Counted from the first letter of the stretch, positions 37,258 through 46,478 are shown. The stretch: DNA of 64,000 nucleotides from Prosthecobacter sp. (GCA_017853885.1 JAFMIR010000009.1:1-64000); one strand, 5' to 3'. Numbers and translations: made by a program. Notes: generated by a model from the sequence alone, not told the origin.

Positions 37258-37451
37258 CCCCTTCGGCAATAAAAAAGCCAACTGAAGCAACTTCCGCGCA
37301 ACTGCGTTCTGTTTGCCTCGATATTTTCCCCGTGATACGCGGTCGGTGTAGCCGAACCCATTGCAAAATGAGCCAAGCAGGCCGACCCATATCATCGCTT
37401 TGCACAGGTCCTTGGAGTATTTTGTGAAATACATGCTATTCTCTTTTGGCC

Positions 37452-37934
37452 ATGCCCACCAACGCCCAGCGAAAAGCCAGTTCCAAGTCAAACGCTGCCA
37501 AAGGCTGCCCAGTCCGTCAGCTTACCGTTTTCCTGCAAAATCGTGTTGGGGCACTCATGTCCCTCGTAAAACTGCTCGCGGATCATCATGTGGCTGTTTT
37601 GGGACTATCCCTTCAGGACAACACCGAACTTGCGATCGTGCGGCTAATTGTGAGCGCCCCGGATGACGCTCATTTGCTCTTCATCGAAAAAGGTATTGCT
37701 CATAGCATCATCCCAGTGACCGTGATTGAGCTTCAAGAAACCGAGACATCCCTGCCGCAGGCCCTATCCACTTTGCTAGGTGCCGAAATCAACATTGCCT
37801 TCAGCTACCCTCTGCTCATCCGTCCTGGCCAGAACGCCGTACTCGTGCTACACCTTGACGCGGCCGACTTCGGTGAAGAAGTGCTCACCAAATCTGGTTT
37901 CAAAGTGCTCAGACAAGAGGACCTCAGCCGATGA
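37452..37934 (+). CDS. Two-ACT-domain regulatory protein
   Basis: The 160-residue product from the ATG at 37452 (a TTG six bases upstream is less likely) has a polar start of about 20 residues and then ACT domains. The first reads VRQLTVFLQNRVGALMSLVKLLADHHVAVLGLSLQD, with the ligand-site Gly-Ala-Leu typical of ACT. The second reads NIAFSYPLLIRPGQNAVLVLHLDAADFGEEVL. The middle LFIEKGIAHSIIPVTVIEL links them. It resembles the small ACT proteins that precede phenylacetate-CoA-ligase-like genes in many anaerobes; they probably bind an amino acid and regulate the ligase or amino-acid metabolism. Confidence 0.8.
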   Translation: MPTNAQRKASSKSNAAKGCPVRQLTVFLQNRVGALMSLVKLLADHHVAVLGLSLQDNTELAIVRLIVSAPDDAHLLFIEKGIAHSIIPVTVIELQETETSLPQALSTLLGAEINIAFSYPLLIRPGQNAVLVLHLDAADFGEEVLTKSGFKVLRQEDLSR

Positions 37935-38020
37935 ATCATCGAGCCAATGAGGGTCATTAGACGTTTACCGTCCGTCATTCAGCCCTTGCCCCTTCCTTTA
38001 TCCTCGCCATTCCTAAGCCT

Positions 38021-39307
38021 GTGTCTGACAACCACGCGCCGCTGATCGATCGGGTGCGCTTGCGCTCCAACCAATGGCGCAAGCTCCGCTCCATCGTTCT
38101 CAATCTCAGCACGCTCGACACCTTCTACGGCAAGCGCTTTCGTGAAACCGGTGTTCGCCTCAGTGGCATGAACCGCTTGGAGGACTTCGTTAAGATGGTG
38201 CCTTTCACCACCAAGACCGAGATTCAGGCAGACCGTGAAGCCAATCCGCCTTTTGGCACCAACCTTACCCGTGCCATCACCCAATATACCCGCTTCTGCC
38301 AAACCAGTGGCACATCCACGGGCAAGCCCTTGATATGGATCGACACGCCGGAGAGTTGGGATGCCATGCTAGCCTGCTGGCGAAAAGTCTTTGAAGCCGC
38401 AGGTCTCGTCAAAGGCAGGGACAGGATTTGCTTCGCTTTTTCTTTTGGTCCCTTCCTCGGTTTCTGGACGGCTTTCGAAGCTGCATCAAAAGACTACATG
38501 GTGCTGCCAGCGGGTGGCCTCTCCAGTCAGGCAAGACTCGAAATGATGGCACGCTATGGGGCTACCGTGCTCTGCTGCACACCCACCTATGCTCTTAGGC
38601 TTGGAGAGCTCATCGGGGATGCATCTGGCGTCGAGCGCATGAGCTTGCGTATTCAGAAGATTGTCGTTGCCGGAGAGACCGGAGGCAGCGTGCCCGCAGT
38701 CCGTCAGCGAATCGAGCAGCTCTGGGACGCCCAAGTTCTTGACCATCATGGCATGACCGAGGTCGGGCCGGTCACTTTTGAATCAACGGAACTGCCAGGT
38801 CATCTTATCGTCATCGAGGATGCGTACTTCACCGAAATCGTCGATCCCGCCACCGGCCTTGAAGTTGATGACGGCCAATACGGCGAGCTCGTTATCACCA
38901 CGCTCGACCGCACCTCATGCCCGCTGCTGCGCTATCGCACCGGCGATTACGTCAAAAAGAAGCTCCACCGTGGCCGTCTCACGCTGGAAGGCGGCATCCT
39001 TAGCCGCCTCGATGACATGATCGTGCTTCGCGGCGTAAATCTCTACCCCAGCGCCATTGACGCCGTCGTGCGCGAGTTCCCCGAAGTCGTCGAATACCTT
39101 GTCGAGCAGAAAAAAATCGATGATATGGACGAGATTGAGCTTCTCATCGAAGCTGACGACAATACAGCCAAGTCCCTTATCAAGAAACTTGAGGCCCGTC
39201 TTCGCGATACTTTCAATCTCCGCATTCCTGTGCGTCACGTTGAGGCAAATAGCCTCCCGCGGCACGAATTCAAAGCCAAGCGCTGGCGCATCGCTGAAGC
39301 TGCTTAA
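38021..39307 (+). CDS. Phenylacetate-CoA ligase-family AMP-forming enzyme
   Basis: The start is a GTG (VSDNHAPL); 428 residues is the usual size of PaaK-like enzymes. The AMP-binding motif is CQTSGTSTGKPLIW. Further family marks are DHHGMTEVGPVTFES, YGELVITTLDRTSCPLLRYRTGDYVKK with the Asp and Arg of the hinge, and LSRLDDMIVLRGVNLYPSAID in the C-terminal domain. It activates an aryl or other carboxylic acid to its CoA thioester. The true substrate is uncertain because no phenylacetate degradation genes are present. The gene lies 86 bases after the ACT protein, a known arrangement suggesting control by an amino acid or its breakdown product. Confidence 0.9.
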   Translation: MSDNHAPLIDRVRLRSNQWRKLRSIVLNLSTLDTFYGKRFRETGVRLSGMNRLEDFVKMVPFTTKTEIQADREANPPFGTNLTRAITQYTRFCQTSGTSTGKPLIWIDTPESWDAMLACWRKVFEAAGLVKGRDRICFAFSFGPFLGFWTAFEAASKDYMVLPAGGLSSQARLEMMARYGATVLCCTPTYALRLGELIGDASGVERMSLRIQKIVVAGETGGSVPAVRQRIEQLWDAQVLDHHGMTEVGPVTFESTELPGHLIVIEDAYFTEIVDPATGLEVDDGQYGELVITTLDRTSCPLLRYRTGDYVKKKLHRGRLTLEGGILSRLDDMIVLRGVNLYPSAIDAVVREFPEVVEYLVEQKKIDDMDEIELLIEADDNTAKSLIKKLEARLRDTFNLRIPVRHVEANSLPRHEFKAKRWRIAEAA

Positions 39308-39396
39308 ATCCGGGGCTGGCCGAGCGTTGAATGAGGCGGAAGGCTTCTTCCCTTCTCCATTTCAGTTTTCCATTCTTTCTTCCTTCCTCATCCCCG

Positions 39397-40068
39397 ATGC
39401 TCCTCCAGCTCTCTCACGTCTCCAAATCCTATACTGATCCCGGTAGCGGCCAGAGTGTGCCGGTGCTGAAAGACATCAACATCAGCATCGAGGCCGGCGA
39501 ATCCATCGCCATCGTCGGACCGTCGGGCTGCGGCAAAAGCACGCTGCTCAATCTCTTCGGCACACTCGACACACCTGACAGCGGCGAGATCAGGCTCGAT
39601 GGCGAATCGCTAACGAAATGCACCACGGAGCAACTCGCCTCGGTGCGCAGCCGGAAGATCGGCTTCATCTTCCAGCTTCACCACCTCATGCCGCAGTGCA
39701 GTGTACTCGAAAACGTTCTTCTGCCCACGCTCGCCCTCGCGCAGCCGCCCTCCGATGCGCGCCAGCGTGCGGAGCACTTGCTCTCGCAAGTGGGTTTGAA
39801 GGACCGCATGGCTTGGAAGCCCGCGCAGCTCTCCGGCGGCGAGCGTCAACGCGTTGCTGTCGTGCGAGCCCTCATCAATCAACCGCGCCTCATCCTCGCC
39901 GATGAACCCACTGGCGCTCTCGACGAGAAAAACGCCGAAGCTCTCACCACGCTGCTTCTTGACCTCCAAAAGACCACGAGCACCACGTTGGTCATGGTCA
40001 CTCACCATCCCGCGCAGGCCGCGAGAATGTCGCGTGTGCTCAAGATTCACGAAGGAAGACTCGCATGA
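39397..40068 (+). CDS. ABC transporter ATP-binding protein (LolD/MacB-like)
   Basis: The 223-residue product from the ATG of MLLQLSHVSKSY has all motifs of an active NBD: Walker A IVGPSGCGKSTLL, Q-loop IFQLHHLMPQCSVLENV, signature LSGGERQRVAVVRAL, Walker B LILADEPTGALDE and the switch His in MVTHH. The sequence resembles LolD and MacB ATPases that pair with FtsX-type permeases. Its stop overlaps the start of the permease gene by four bases (ATGA), so the pair is translationally coupled. Confidence 0.94.
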   Translation: MLLQLSHVSKSYTDPGSGQSVPVLKDINISIEAGESIAIVGPSGCGKSTLLNLFGTLDTPDSGEIRLDGESLTKCTTEQLASVRSRKIGFIFQLHHLMPQCSVLENVLLPTLALAQPPSDARQRAEHLLSQVGLKDRMAWKPAQLSGGERQRVAVVRALINQPRLILADEPTGALDEKNAEALTTLLLDLQKTTSTTLVMVTHHPAQAARMSRVLKIHEGRLA

Positions 40069-43000
40069 GCCGCCTTTCCCTCATCCTCACCTCCGCTAGG
40101 CACTACTGGAACGGTCATCTCGGTCTGCTATTCGGCGCCTTCCTCGCCTCCGCCATCCTAAGCGGCTCCCTCTTCGTCGGCGACAGCGTTCGTGCTAGTC
40201 TACGCCGCGTCGCGGCCTTCCGTCTCGGCCAAATTCAAACGGGTGTGCTCGGTGGCGACCGTTGGTTCACCGAAAAACTCGCCCGCGAATCGCAAAGTGC
40301 ACCCTTCATCTTCACTACCGGCTCTGCGAGTGCTGAGAATGGTAACGTTCGCGTCAACAACGCCCAGATTCTCGGTGTGAATAACAGCTTCTGGAGCCTC
40401 AGCCCCAGCGAAAAAAAGATCGACCTCGGCTCCAACGAGATCGCCATCAACGACACGTTGGCCCGCAAACTGAACGCCAAAACCGGCGACAGCATTCTGC
40501 TCCGCCTCGAACGCCCCAGCGCCATCTCCCGCGATGCGCCACTCTCCGGTTCCACGAATGAGCAGGTGACTCTCCGCCGCACCATCGCCACCATTTTGCC
40601 ACCCGAGGACTTCGGTGCCTTCCAACTTATCGCCTCGCAGATCACGCCCGATACCGCTTTCGTGTCGTTGAGCGATTTGCAGAAGCAAATCGAGATGGAG
40701 GAACGGGTGAATGGAGCCCTCAGCGCTCTGCCCTTAGCACTCAGTGCTGAGAAACGAGTCTTAGAAGACTTTGGCCTCAAACTCACGCGAGTCTCCGGTA
40801 GCCAGAAAGAATGGGAAATCAGCACCAGCCGCGTCTTTCTCGATCCCATCCTCGCCGAAAAACTCCTCGCCACACCGCAAGCCTACGGCGCACTCACCTA
40901 CCTCGTGAACGGCATCACCTCGGCAAAGGGCGGAACGCCTTACTCGATGATCACTGCGGCAGATCGGATGCAGAGGTCAGAAGTGAAAAGTGACAAGTCA
41001 GAAGTAACAATCACCCAATGGCTCGCCGACGATCATAACCTCCAAGTCGGCGATGACCTCACGCTGAAATACTTCACTGTCGGTCTCGGACGTGAGCTGA
41101 AGCAGCAGGAGGCCACCTTCAAAGTATCCAAGATCCTACCGATGACCGATCCCGAGGTCACCAAGGCCTGGACGCCCGAATTCCCCGGTGTGTCCGACGT
41201 GGACAACTGCCGCGATTGGGAGCCCGGCATCCCGATGGACATGAAAGCGATCCGTGACAAAGACGAAAAATATTGGGACGACTACAAAGGCACACCCAAA
41301 GGCTTCATCAGTCTCGCTGCAGGTCAAAAGCTCTGGAAGAACCGCTTCGGTGCACACACCGCCATCCGTTTCCCAGATTCAGGACAGGACGAAGCAGCGC
41401 TGAAGCAAGAAATCGTCTCCAAACTTCAGCTCAGCGACATCGGTCTCGTCGTGCGTAATTTCAAAGCCGATGCCGATGCCGCTGCGAAAGGCAGCGTGGA
41501 TTTCGGCGGCCTCTTTATCGGCCTCAGCCTCTTCCTCATCGCCGCCGCGCTCATCTTCGCCGCCTTGCTCTTTCTCTTCACGCTCGAACGCCGCGCCTCA
41601 CAAATCGGCCTGCTGCTCGCCATCGGCTGGACACCGAAGAACGTCCGCCGCGTCCTGCTGCTCGAAGCTGGAGTCATCGCCATCGTCGGCGTGTTTCTCG
41701 GCATCCTCGGCGGTCGTTTTTATACCCAGCTCGCTCTCGACGGCCTCTCCGGTGCTTGGAACGGCGCCGCCAAAGGTCTGCCGCTCGTCTTCGAAGCAAG
41801 CCTTACCACTCAAATCGCTGCCAGCATCGGCACGCTCCTCGTCGTCCTGCTCACGCTCGGCTGGGCCAGCCGCAAACTCTTCGCCACGCCCGCTCGCCAT
41901 CTCATCGACGGCTCCATCACGTCTGACCTCTCACGTCTGACCTCTCACTCAAATCTTCCCGCCCATATCACTCTCCTCATCGCCCTCACCCTTATCCCTG
42001 CCGCGATGGCCTCCAGCAATCCGATGGCCGTCTCCGGCATGTTCTTCGGCTCCGGCATGCTGCTCATGGTCACCGGTTTGCTCTACCTGCGTCGCTGGAT
42101 GCAGAGCGATCGCAACTCGCTCTCACAAACGCTCACACAGATCGGCCTGCGGAACATCTCGCGCCGCACTTCGCGCAGTCTCGCCGTCATCGGCATGATG
42201 GCGGGCGGCATCTTCCTCGTCGTCGCAGTGAATGCTTTCCGCATGGATGCCACCGATTCAGGTGCCGGCGGCTTCGCGCTCATCGGCGAGTCCTCTCTAC
42301 CCGTTTACGAAGATCTGAACTCGAAATCCGGACGTGAGGCTTTTGCCCTAGATGAAGAACTTCTTACCCAAACCACCGTTGTACCCTTCCGCGTCCGAGA
42401 AGGCGATGACGCGAGTTGCTTGAACCTCAATCGCGCTCAAAAGCCTCAACTCGTCGCCGTGGACTTCATCAAGCTCGCCGATCGTTTTGCCTTCGCCTCT
42501 GGTTCCCTGCCTCAACAGCCTCTCGAAGCTCTCGCCGATCAAGCTACCGCCATGTGGGGTCTTGGCAAAGGCGTGGGTGACACCATCGACTACATAGCCG
42601 CGGACGGCAGCACCTTCCAAGTTAAGCTCACCGGCCTCCTAGCTGGCTCGGTGCTGCAAGGCAAGGTCATCATCAACGAAGCCTCCTACCTCGCCAAATA
42701 CCCCGATGCCGCCGGTTACCGCTTCTTCCTCATCGGCTCCGACAAGCCCGATCAGGTAAGCGCCCATCTCACGCGACAACTTGAGCAGCGCGGCCTGGCC
42801 CTCGAACCGGCCAAGCAGCGTCTCGAAGCCTTCCTCGCCGTGCAGAACACTTACATCGGCATCTTCACCATCCTCGGTGGCCTCGGCGTGCTGCTAGGCA
42901 CCGCCGGTCTCGGCGTGCTGGTAGCGCGTCATGTGCTCGAACGCAAAGGCGAACTCGGCCTCATGCAGGCCCTCGGCTTCCGCTCCGGTGCACTTCGCAC

Positions 43001-43229
43001 CATGATCCTCGGCGAGCATGCCACGCTGCTCGTCATTGGAGTGCTACTCGGTAGTTTCACTGCGGCGCTTGCCGTCTTACCTGCCCTCAAACAAGGCGGC
43101 GGCGATCTCCCGCTCCCCTTCCTCGCCACGCTCATCGGCGGCATCCTCCTCCTCGGCCTCGTCATCTGCCTCCTCGCAACCGTTTTGGCCGTGCGAGGCA
43201 AATTGATCGAATCGATCCGGCGTGAGTAG
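40065..43229 (+). CDS. Large FtsX-type ABC transporter permease
   Basis: The 1054-residue product has a first membrane helix (FGAFLASAILSGSLFVGDS), a large extracytoplasmic domain (about 40-470), a three-helix FtsX core with the helix before FTLERRASQIGLLLAIGWTPKNVRRVLLLEAG (about 476-600), several more helices, a second extracytoplasmic domain (about 730-920), and a second FtsX core with ERKGELGLMQALGFRSGALRTMILGE (about 945-1050). The duplicated ERR/ERK-G-x-L-x-A-x-G-x-x coupling helices are the site that touches the ATPase. It probably moves a lipid or lipoprotein or extracts it from the membrane; the substrate is unknown. Three short repeat-derived segments in the extracytoplasmic and loop regions are described separately. 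Confidence 0.88.
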   Translation: MSRLSLILTSARHYWNGHLGLLFGAFLASAILSGSLFVGDSVRASLRRVAAFRLGQIQTGVLGGDRWFTEKLARESQSAPFIFTTGSASAENGNVRVNNAQILGVNNSFWSLSPSEKKIDLGSNEIAINDTLARKLNAKTGDSILLRLERPSAISRDAPLSGSTNEQVTLRRTIATILPPEDFGAFQLIASQITPDTAFVSLSDLQKQIEMEERVNGALSALPLALSAEKRVLEDFGLKLTRVSGSQKEWEISTSRVFLDPILAEKLLATPQAYGALTYLVNGITSAKGGTPYSMITAADRMQRSEVKSDKSEVTITQWLADDHNLQVGDDLTLKYFTVGLGRELKQQEATFKVSKILPMTDPEVTKAWTPEFPGVSDVDNCRDWEPGIPMDMKAIRDKDEKYWDDYKGTPKGFISLAAGQKLWKNRFGAHTAIRFPDSGQDEAALKQEIVSKLQLSDIGLVVRNFKADADAAAKGSVDFGGLFIGLSLFLIAAALIFAALLFLFTLERRASQIGLLLAIGWTPKNVRRVLLLEAGVIAIVGVFLGILGGRFYTQLALDGLSGAWNGAAKGLPLVFEASLTTQIAASIGTLLVVLLTLGWASRKLFATPARHLIDGSITSDLSRLTSHSNLPAHITLLIALTLIPAAMASSNPMAVSGMFFGSGMLLMVTGLLYLRRWMQSDRNSLSQTLTQIGLRNISRRTSRSLAVIGMMAGGIFLVVAVNAFRMDATDSGAGGFALIGESSLPVYEDLNSKSGREAFALDEELLTQTTVVPFRVREGDDASCLNLNRAQKPQLVAVDFIKLADRFAFASGSLPQQPLEALADQATAMWGLGKGVGDTIDYIAADGSTFQVKLTGLLAGSVLQGKVIINEASYLAKYPDAAGYRFFLIGSDKPDQVSAHLTRQLEQRGLALEPAKQRLEAFLAVQNTYIGIFTILGGLGVLLGTAGLGVLVARHVLERKGELGLMQALGFRSGALRTMILGEHATLLVIGVLLGSFTAALAVLPALKQGGGDLPLPFLATLIGGILLLGLVICLLATVLAVRGKLIESIRRE
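40719..40751 (+). repeat. CTYAGCRCT repeat cluster inside the FtsX-type gene
   Basis: CTCAGCGCT and CTTAGCACT in direct orientation and AGTGCTGAG in inverse orientation lie within 33 bases. They are translated in frame as part of SALPLALSAEKR. Such TGAGTGCTAAGTGCTGAG-like strings are familiar as intergenic repeats, which makes their place inside a gene notable. Confidence 0.6.
40972..41008 (+). repeat. AGAGGTCAGAAGTGA-type repeat inside the FtsX-type gene
   Basis: The unit contains AGAGGTCAGAAGTGAAAAGT followed by GACAAGTCAGAAGTAAC, two diverged copies of GTCAGAAGT. It is read in frame as QRSEVKSDKSEVT. It matches the reverse complement of the segment at 41917-41948 in about 17 of 20 bases. 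Confidence 0.65.
41917..41948 (-). repeat. 14-bp tandem repeat inside the FtsX-type gene, inverse copy
   Basis: TCACGTCTGACCTC occurs twice without a gap (41917-41930, 41931-41944), followed by TCAC. It is translated as SDLSRLTSH. Its reverse complement resembles the repeat at 40972-41008, so the two lie in opposite orientation about 950 bases apart. Confidence 0.8.
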
Positions 43230-43234
43230 CAGAG

Positions 43235-44068
43235 CTACCTGCCTTTACGCTCACGCTGCCTCGCCCGATACTCCGCCGGGCCGCAACCGACTTGACGGGC
43301 GAACATGCGGCTGAGGTAGTGGCGATTCGGGAAGCCGGTTTCGACAGCGATTTGATCGATGGTTTTGTCGGTGAGGGCAAGAGCTTCGCCCGCGAGGCGG
43401 ATTCGCGTGCCGAGAACGTAAGCGGCGGGTGTCTGGCCGGTGTGCTCGCGGAAGCTGCGAATAAAGCGCTCCACACTCATGCCGGCACGTTCGGCGAGGA
43501 AGTGATTTGTGAGCTTTGTGTGTGGCGAACGGGCAATGAGTGCTAGGACCTCAGAAAGACGCTCAGGCAGTATTTGAGCAGGCGAGTCGAGCTTCCCAAA
43601 GACAATATGCAGCAATGCAGAGGCTAGGTGAAGCAGGCGGTGCCCCTCGGAGCTTCCTTGATGTATTTCAATCAGTTGCGAGAGCAAGCTGCGCATCATG
43701 TCATCGACAGGAAAAAGCATGGGCTTAGCAGAAAAGGACACACCTGGATGATTGGTGGTGAAATGCAGCCAGTAGTGGCAGGCTCGCACGGGGCCGACAC
43801 AGTCAAAAACGGTGTCTGCTGGAATCAGGACGGCATTTTTCGGTTCCAGTGGAATGTGCTGCCCTCGAAAGACAAGATGGCAGCCAGGCTTGGGATTGTA
43901 GTAGAAGCGCCAGAAGGGTGAATCGACGTCTTGATGATTCCAATCCTCGAGCGCTGGCTGATAGCCGCTTTCGTGGATTAAGAAAGGCGTCCAGCCTGCG
44001 GTAGCGACACGCGCGAGGTCAACACCCCAAGGTGTCGTGTAGTTGAGGTATTTGCGGCGAGATCCCAT
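43235..44068 (-). CDS. AraC-family transcriptional regulator
   Basis: The 277-residue product from the ATG of MGSRRKYLNY has a cupin-like sensor half (about 1-150: GCHLVFRGQHIPLEPKNAVLIPADTVFDC) and a C-terminal pair of helix-turn-helix motifs (about 185-270). The latter includes LTNHFLAERAGMSVERFIRSFREHTGQTPAAYVLGTRIRLAGEAL and IDQIAVETGFPNRHYLSRMFARQVGCGPAEYR, the AraC signature. It is divergent from the DUF1549/1553 gene at 44124 with 55 bases between, so that gene is a likely target. The effector is probably a sugar-like molecule but cannot be named. Confidence 0.92.
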   Translation of the reverse strand: MGSRRKYLNYTTPWGVDLARVATAGWTPFLIHESGYQPALEDWNHQDVDSPFWRFYYNPKPGCHLVFRGQHIPLEPKNAVLIPADTVFDCVGPVRACHYWLHFTTNHPGVSFSAKPMLFPVDDMMRSLLSQLIEIHQGSSEGHRLLHLASALLHIVFGKLDSPAQILPERLSEVLALIARSPHTKLTNHFLAERAGMSVERFIRSFREHTGQTPAAYVLGTRIRLAGEALALTDKTIDQIAVETGFPNRHYLSRMFARQVGCGPAEYRARQRERKGR

Positions 44069-44123
44069 GATAGGACACAACTACGACTGAAAAGGGCATG
44101 TTCGTCCAGCGTTAGTTCTAGCA

Positions 44124-46286
44124 ATGCGATTCCTCTTTTTCATTCTCACCGCCAGCACCACGCTGGCTACAAACCTTCCCCCCGATCATGCGAAGCGCAT
44201 GGAGAGCGGCCTGAAGCTCTTCGACAGCGAGGTGGCGGCGATTTTGAAGCAAAACTGCCTGAAGTGCCACGGCGGCGAAAAGGTGAAGAGCGACTTCGAC
44301 ATGGCCACGCGCGAGGATTTGCTGCGTGGTGGCTCGCATGGCTCGGTTGTGGTGCCGTTTGATGCGAAGGGCAGTCTTTTGATGGCTCTGATTCGTCATG
44401 AAAAGGAGCCGATGATGCCGGATAGCAGCCCGAAGCTGCCAGAAGCGGTCATTTCGAAGATCGCGGCCTGGATTGATGATGGCGCGCCTTATTCCGCGCC
44501 ATTGATCGCGGGCAAAAAGCCGAAAAAAGATGCCAGTGTGGTCACGGATGAGGATCGGCAGTGGTGGGCGTTTCAGCCGCTGAAGAAGGTGCAGGCGAAG
44601 AGCATTGATGAGCTGCTTTTGAAGAATGCGAAGGGGATGAGCTTTGCGCCGCCAGCGGAGAGGGCGGTGTTGGTGAGGCGGTTGTATTTGGATCTCACGG
44701 GGCTGCCGCCTTCGGAGGTTTCTGACACGGCTGACCTAAGTGACCTGATTGACGGGCTGCTGAGCAGCCCGGCGTATGGCGAGCGCTGGGCGCGGCATTG
44801 GCTGGATGTGGCGCGGTATGCGGAGAGCACGGGCTTTGAGCAGGACTATGACCGGCCGTTTGCGTTTCATTACCGTGATTTTGTGATCAAGGCGCTGAAC
44901 TCGGACATGCCGTATGACCAGTTCGTGAAGTGGCAGCTCGCGGGCGATGAATACGAGCCGCAGAACGCGCTGGCGCTCGCAGCGACGGGATTTCTCGGCG
45001 CGGGGGTGTTTCCTTCGCAGATCACGGCGAACGAGGTCGAAAGCTCGCGCTACGATGCGATGGACGACATGCTGGGCACGACGGCGAGCGCGATGCTCGG
45101 CCTCACGCTGAGCTGCGCCCGCTGCCACGATCACAAATTCGATCCGCTGCCCACCCGCGACTACTACGCGATGCTGAGCACCTTCACGACGACGACGCGC
45201 ATGAACGTGGACGTGCATCCCGATGGCAAAGTGACCTCCGCGGTGACGACGATGAATGCCAAAAAGAACACGCCGGAGGTCAAAGGTGCGACGCGCATGA
45301 TGATCTGCGCCGAGGGCTATGATCCTATCGTGATGCACACGCAGGGCGGGCCCTTCTTTGACAAAACGTATGTGCTGAAGCGCGGCAACCCACTTATGAA
45401 GGACGGCGAGGCCACACAGGGCTTCCTTCAAGTGCTGAGCAAGCCCGGGGATGCGAAACGCTGGCAGTGGCAGCCGCCTGCGGGCGCGAAATCGACCGGC
45501 AAACGTCGCTCGCTCTCAAACTGGATCACGGACGTGGAAGGCGGTGCAGGTGCATTGTTGGCTCGCGTGATCGTGAACCGGATGTGGCTCCATCATTTCG
45601 GCACTGGATTGGCGCCCACGCCGAATGACTTTGGAAAAACCGGCACGCCATGCACGCAGCCTGAGTTGCTCGACTGGCTGGCAGCAAAACTCATCGAGAA
45701 TGGCTGGAAACTGAAACCGATGCACAAACTCATCCTCAGCAGTCGTGCGTGGCAGCAGAGCAGTGCCCGCGATGCGAAAAAGGAGGCCGCTGATCCGGCG
45801 AACGGCCTTTTCATGCGATTCGTGCCGTATCGCCTCGAAGGCGAAGCGATTCGTGACTCGATGCTGGCCGTGAGCGGTGTGCTCGACCCGACGATGCATG
45901 GCCCCGGCACGCGCGATGAAAACAGCAAGCGCCGCAGCATCTACTTCAACATCAAGCGCAGCCAGCTCATCGGCAGCATGGTGGCCTTCGACCAACCCGA
46001 ACCTCTCGTGAGCCAAGGTGCACGCCCCACGACGACCGTGGCGCCTCAGGCGCTCATCTTGATGAACAGCCCGCAGGCCCGCCAATGGGCCGAAGGACTC
46101 GCGAAACGAGTTTCCAGCGTTGGCGATGCCGCGAAGCAGATCGCGATGACGTATCGGCTTTGCTTCCATCGCGAACCCAAATCCCACGAACTTGCCACGG
46201 GGCTCGATTTCCTGAAATCCGGCGCCTCGCTGGCGGATTACTGCCAGGTGGTGATGAGCTTGAATGAATTTGTTTACGTGAACTAG
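44124..46286 (+). CDS. PSCyt1/DUF1549/DUF1553 secreted protein with cytochrome c motif
   Basis: The 720-residue product has a signal peptide (MRFLFFILTASTTLATN) and then a planctomycete-type cytochrome domain with one heme-binding motif, C45-x-x-C48-H49 (NCLKCHGG), and a possible axial Met in the PMMPDSSPKL stretch. The DUF1549 domain covers about 160-360 (RRLYLDLTGLPPSEVSD, RWARHWLDVARYAEST, LTLSCARCHDHKFDPLPTRDYYAML). The DUF1553 domain covers about 440-700 (ARVIVNRMWLHHFGTGLAPTPNDFGKTGTP and TTTVAPQALILMNSPQ). Proteins of this layout probably link oxidation of extracellular substrates to electron transfer. Here it has no DUF1501 partner; an AraC regulator is divergent. Confidence 0.93.
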   Translation: MRFLFFILTASTTLATNLPPDHAKRMESGLKLFDSEVAAILKQNCLKCHGGEKVKSDFDMATREDLLRGGSHGSVVVPFDAKGSLLMALIRHEKEPMMPDSSPKLPEAVISKIAAWIDDGAPYSAPLIAGKKPKKDASVVTDEDRQWWAFQPLKKVQAKSIDELLLKNAKGMSFAPPAERAVLVRRLYLDLTGLPPSEVSDTADLSDLIDGLLSSPAYGERWARHWLDVARYAESTGFEQDYDRPFAFHYRDFVIKALNSDMPYDQFVKWQLAGDEYEPQNALALAATGFLGAGVFPSQITANEVESSRYDAMDDMLGTTASAMLGLTLSCARCHDHKFDPLPTRDYYAMLSTFTTTTRMNVDVHPDGKVTSAVTTMNAKKNTPEVKGATRMMICAEGYDPIVMHTQGGPFFDKTYVLKRGNPLMKDGEATQGFLQVLSKPGDAKRWQWQPPAGAKSTGKRRSLSNWITDVEGGAGALLARVIVNRMWLHHFGTGLAPTPNDFGKTGTPCTQPELLDWLAAKLIENGWKLKPMHKLILSSRAWQQSSARDAKKEAADPANGLFMRFVPYRLEGEAIRDSMLAVSGVLDPTMHGPGTRDENSKRRSIYFNIKRSQLIGSMVAFDQPEPLVSQGARPTTTVAPQALILMNSPQARQWAEGLAKRVSSVGDAAKQIAMTYRLCFHREPKSHELATGLDFLKSGASLADYCQVVMSLNEFVYVN

Positions 46287-46300
46287 ACCGTTTCTCAAAA

Positions 46301-46425
46301 AGAATGTCTGAAATGACCAGCGGACGTGGTGGCCTCCGTGGCAAGGAAAGAGCGAGGCGGCTATTGGAGCAATAGCTGACGAGCAAATGAGGCTGCACCG
46401 CCGGCGGGAATTAGGCAGACATTCT
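46301..46425. repeat. Possible small inverted-repeat element between convergent genes
   Basis: AGAATGTCTG (46301-46310) and CAGACATTCT (46416-46425) are perfect 10-bp inverted arms 105 bases apart. Flanking sequences also resemble each other in inverse orientation (CCGTTTCTCAAA outside the left arm, GCGGTTTTC outside the right arm read on the minus strand). Inside is a perfect hairpin GCTATTG-GAG-CAATAGC (46360-46376). It fills most of the 192-bp gap between the DUF1549/1553 gene and the sigma-factor gene. It could be a MITE-like or REP-like unit. Confidence 0.5.
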
Positions 46426-46478
46426 GAAAACCGCTTTAAACGAGGTGATGAGCGTCCTCAAGCAGTGAACTTTTCGTG

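Noticed and set aside
46287..46478. Integron attC site
   Set aside because: The inverted arms lack the GTTRRRY/RYYYAAC core sites, and no integrase or cassette array is present.
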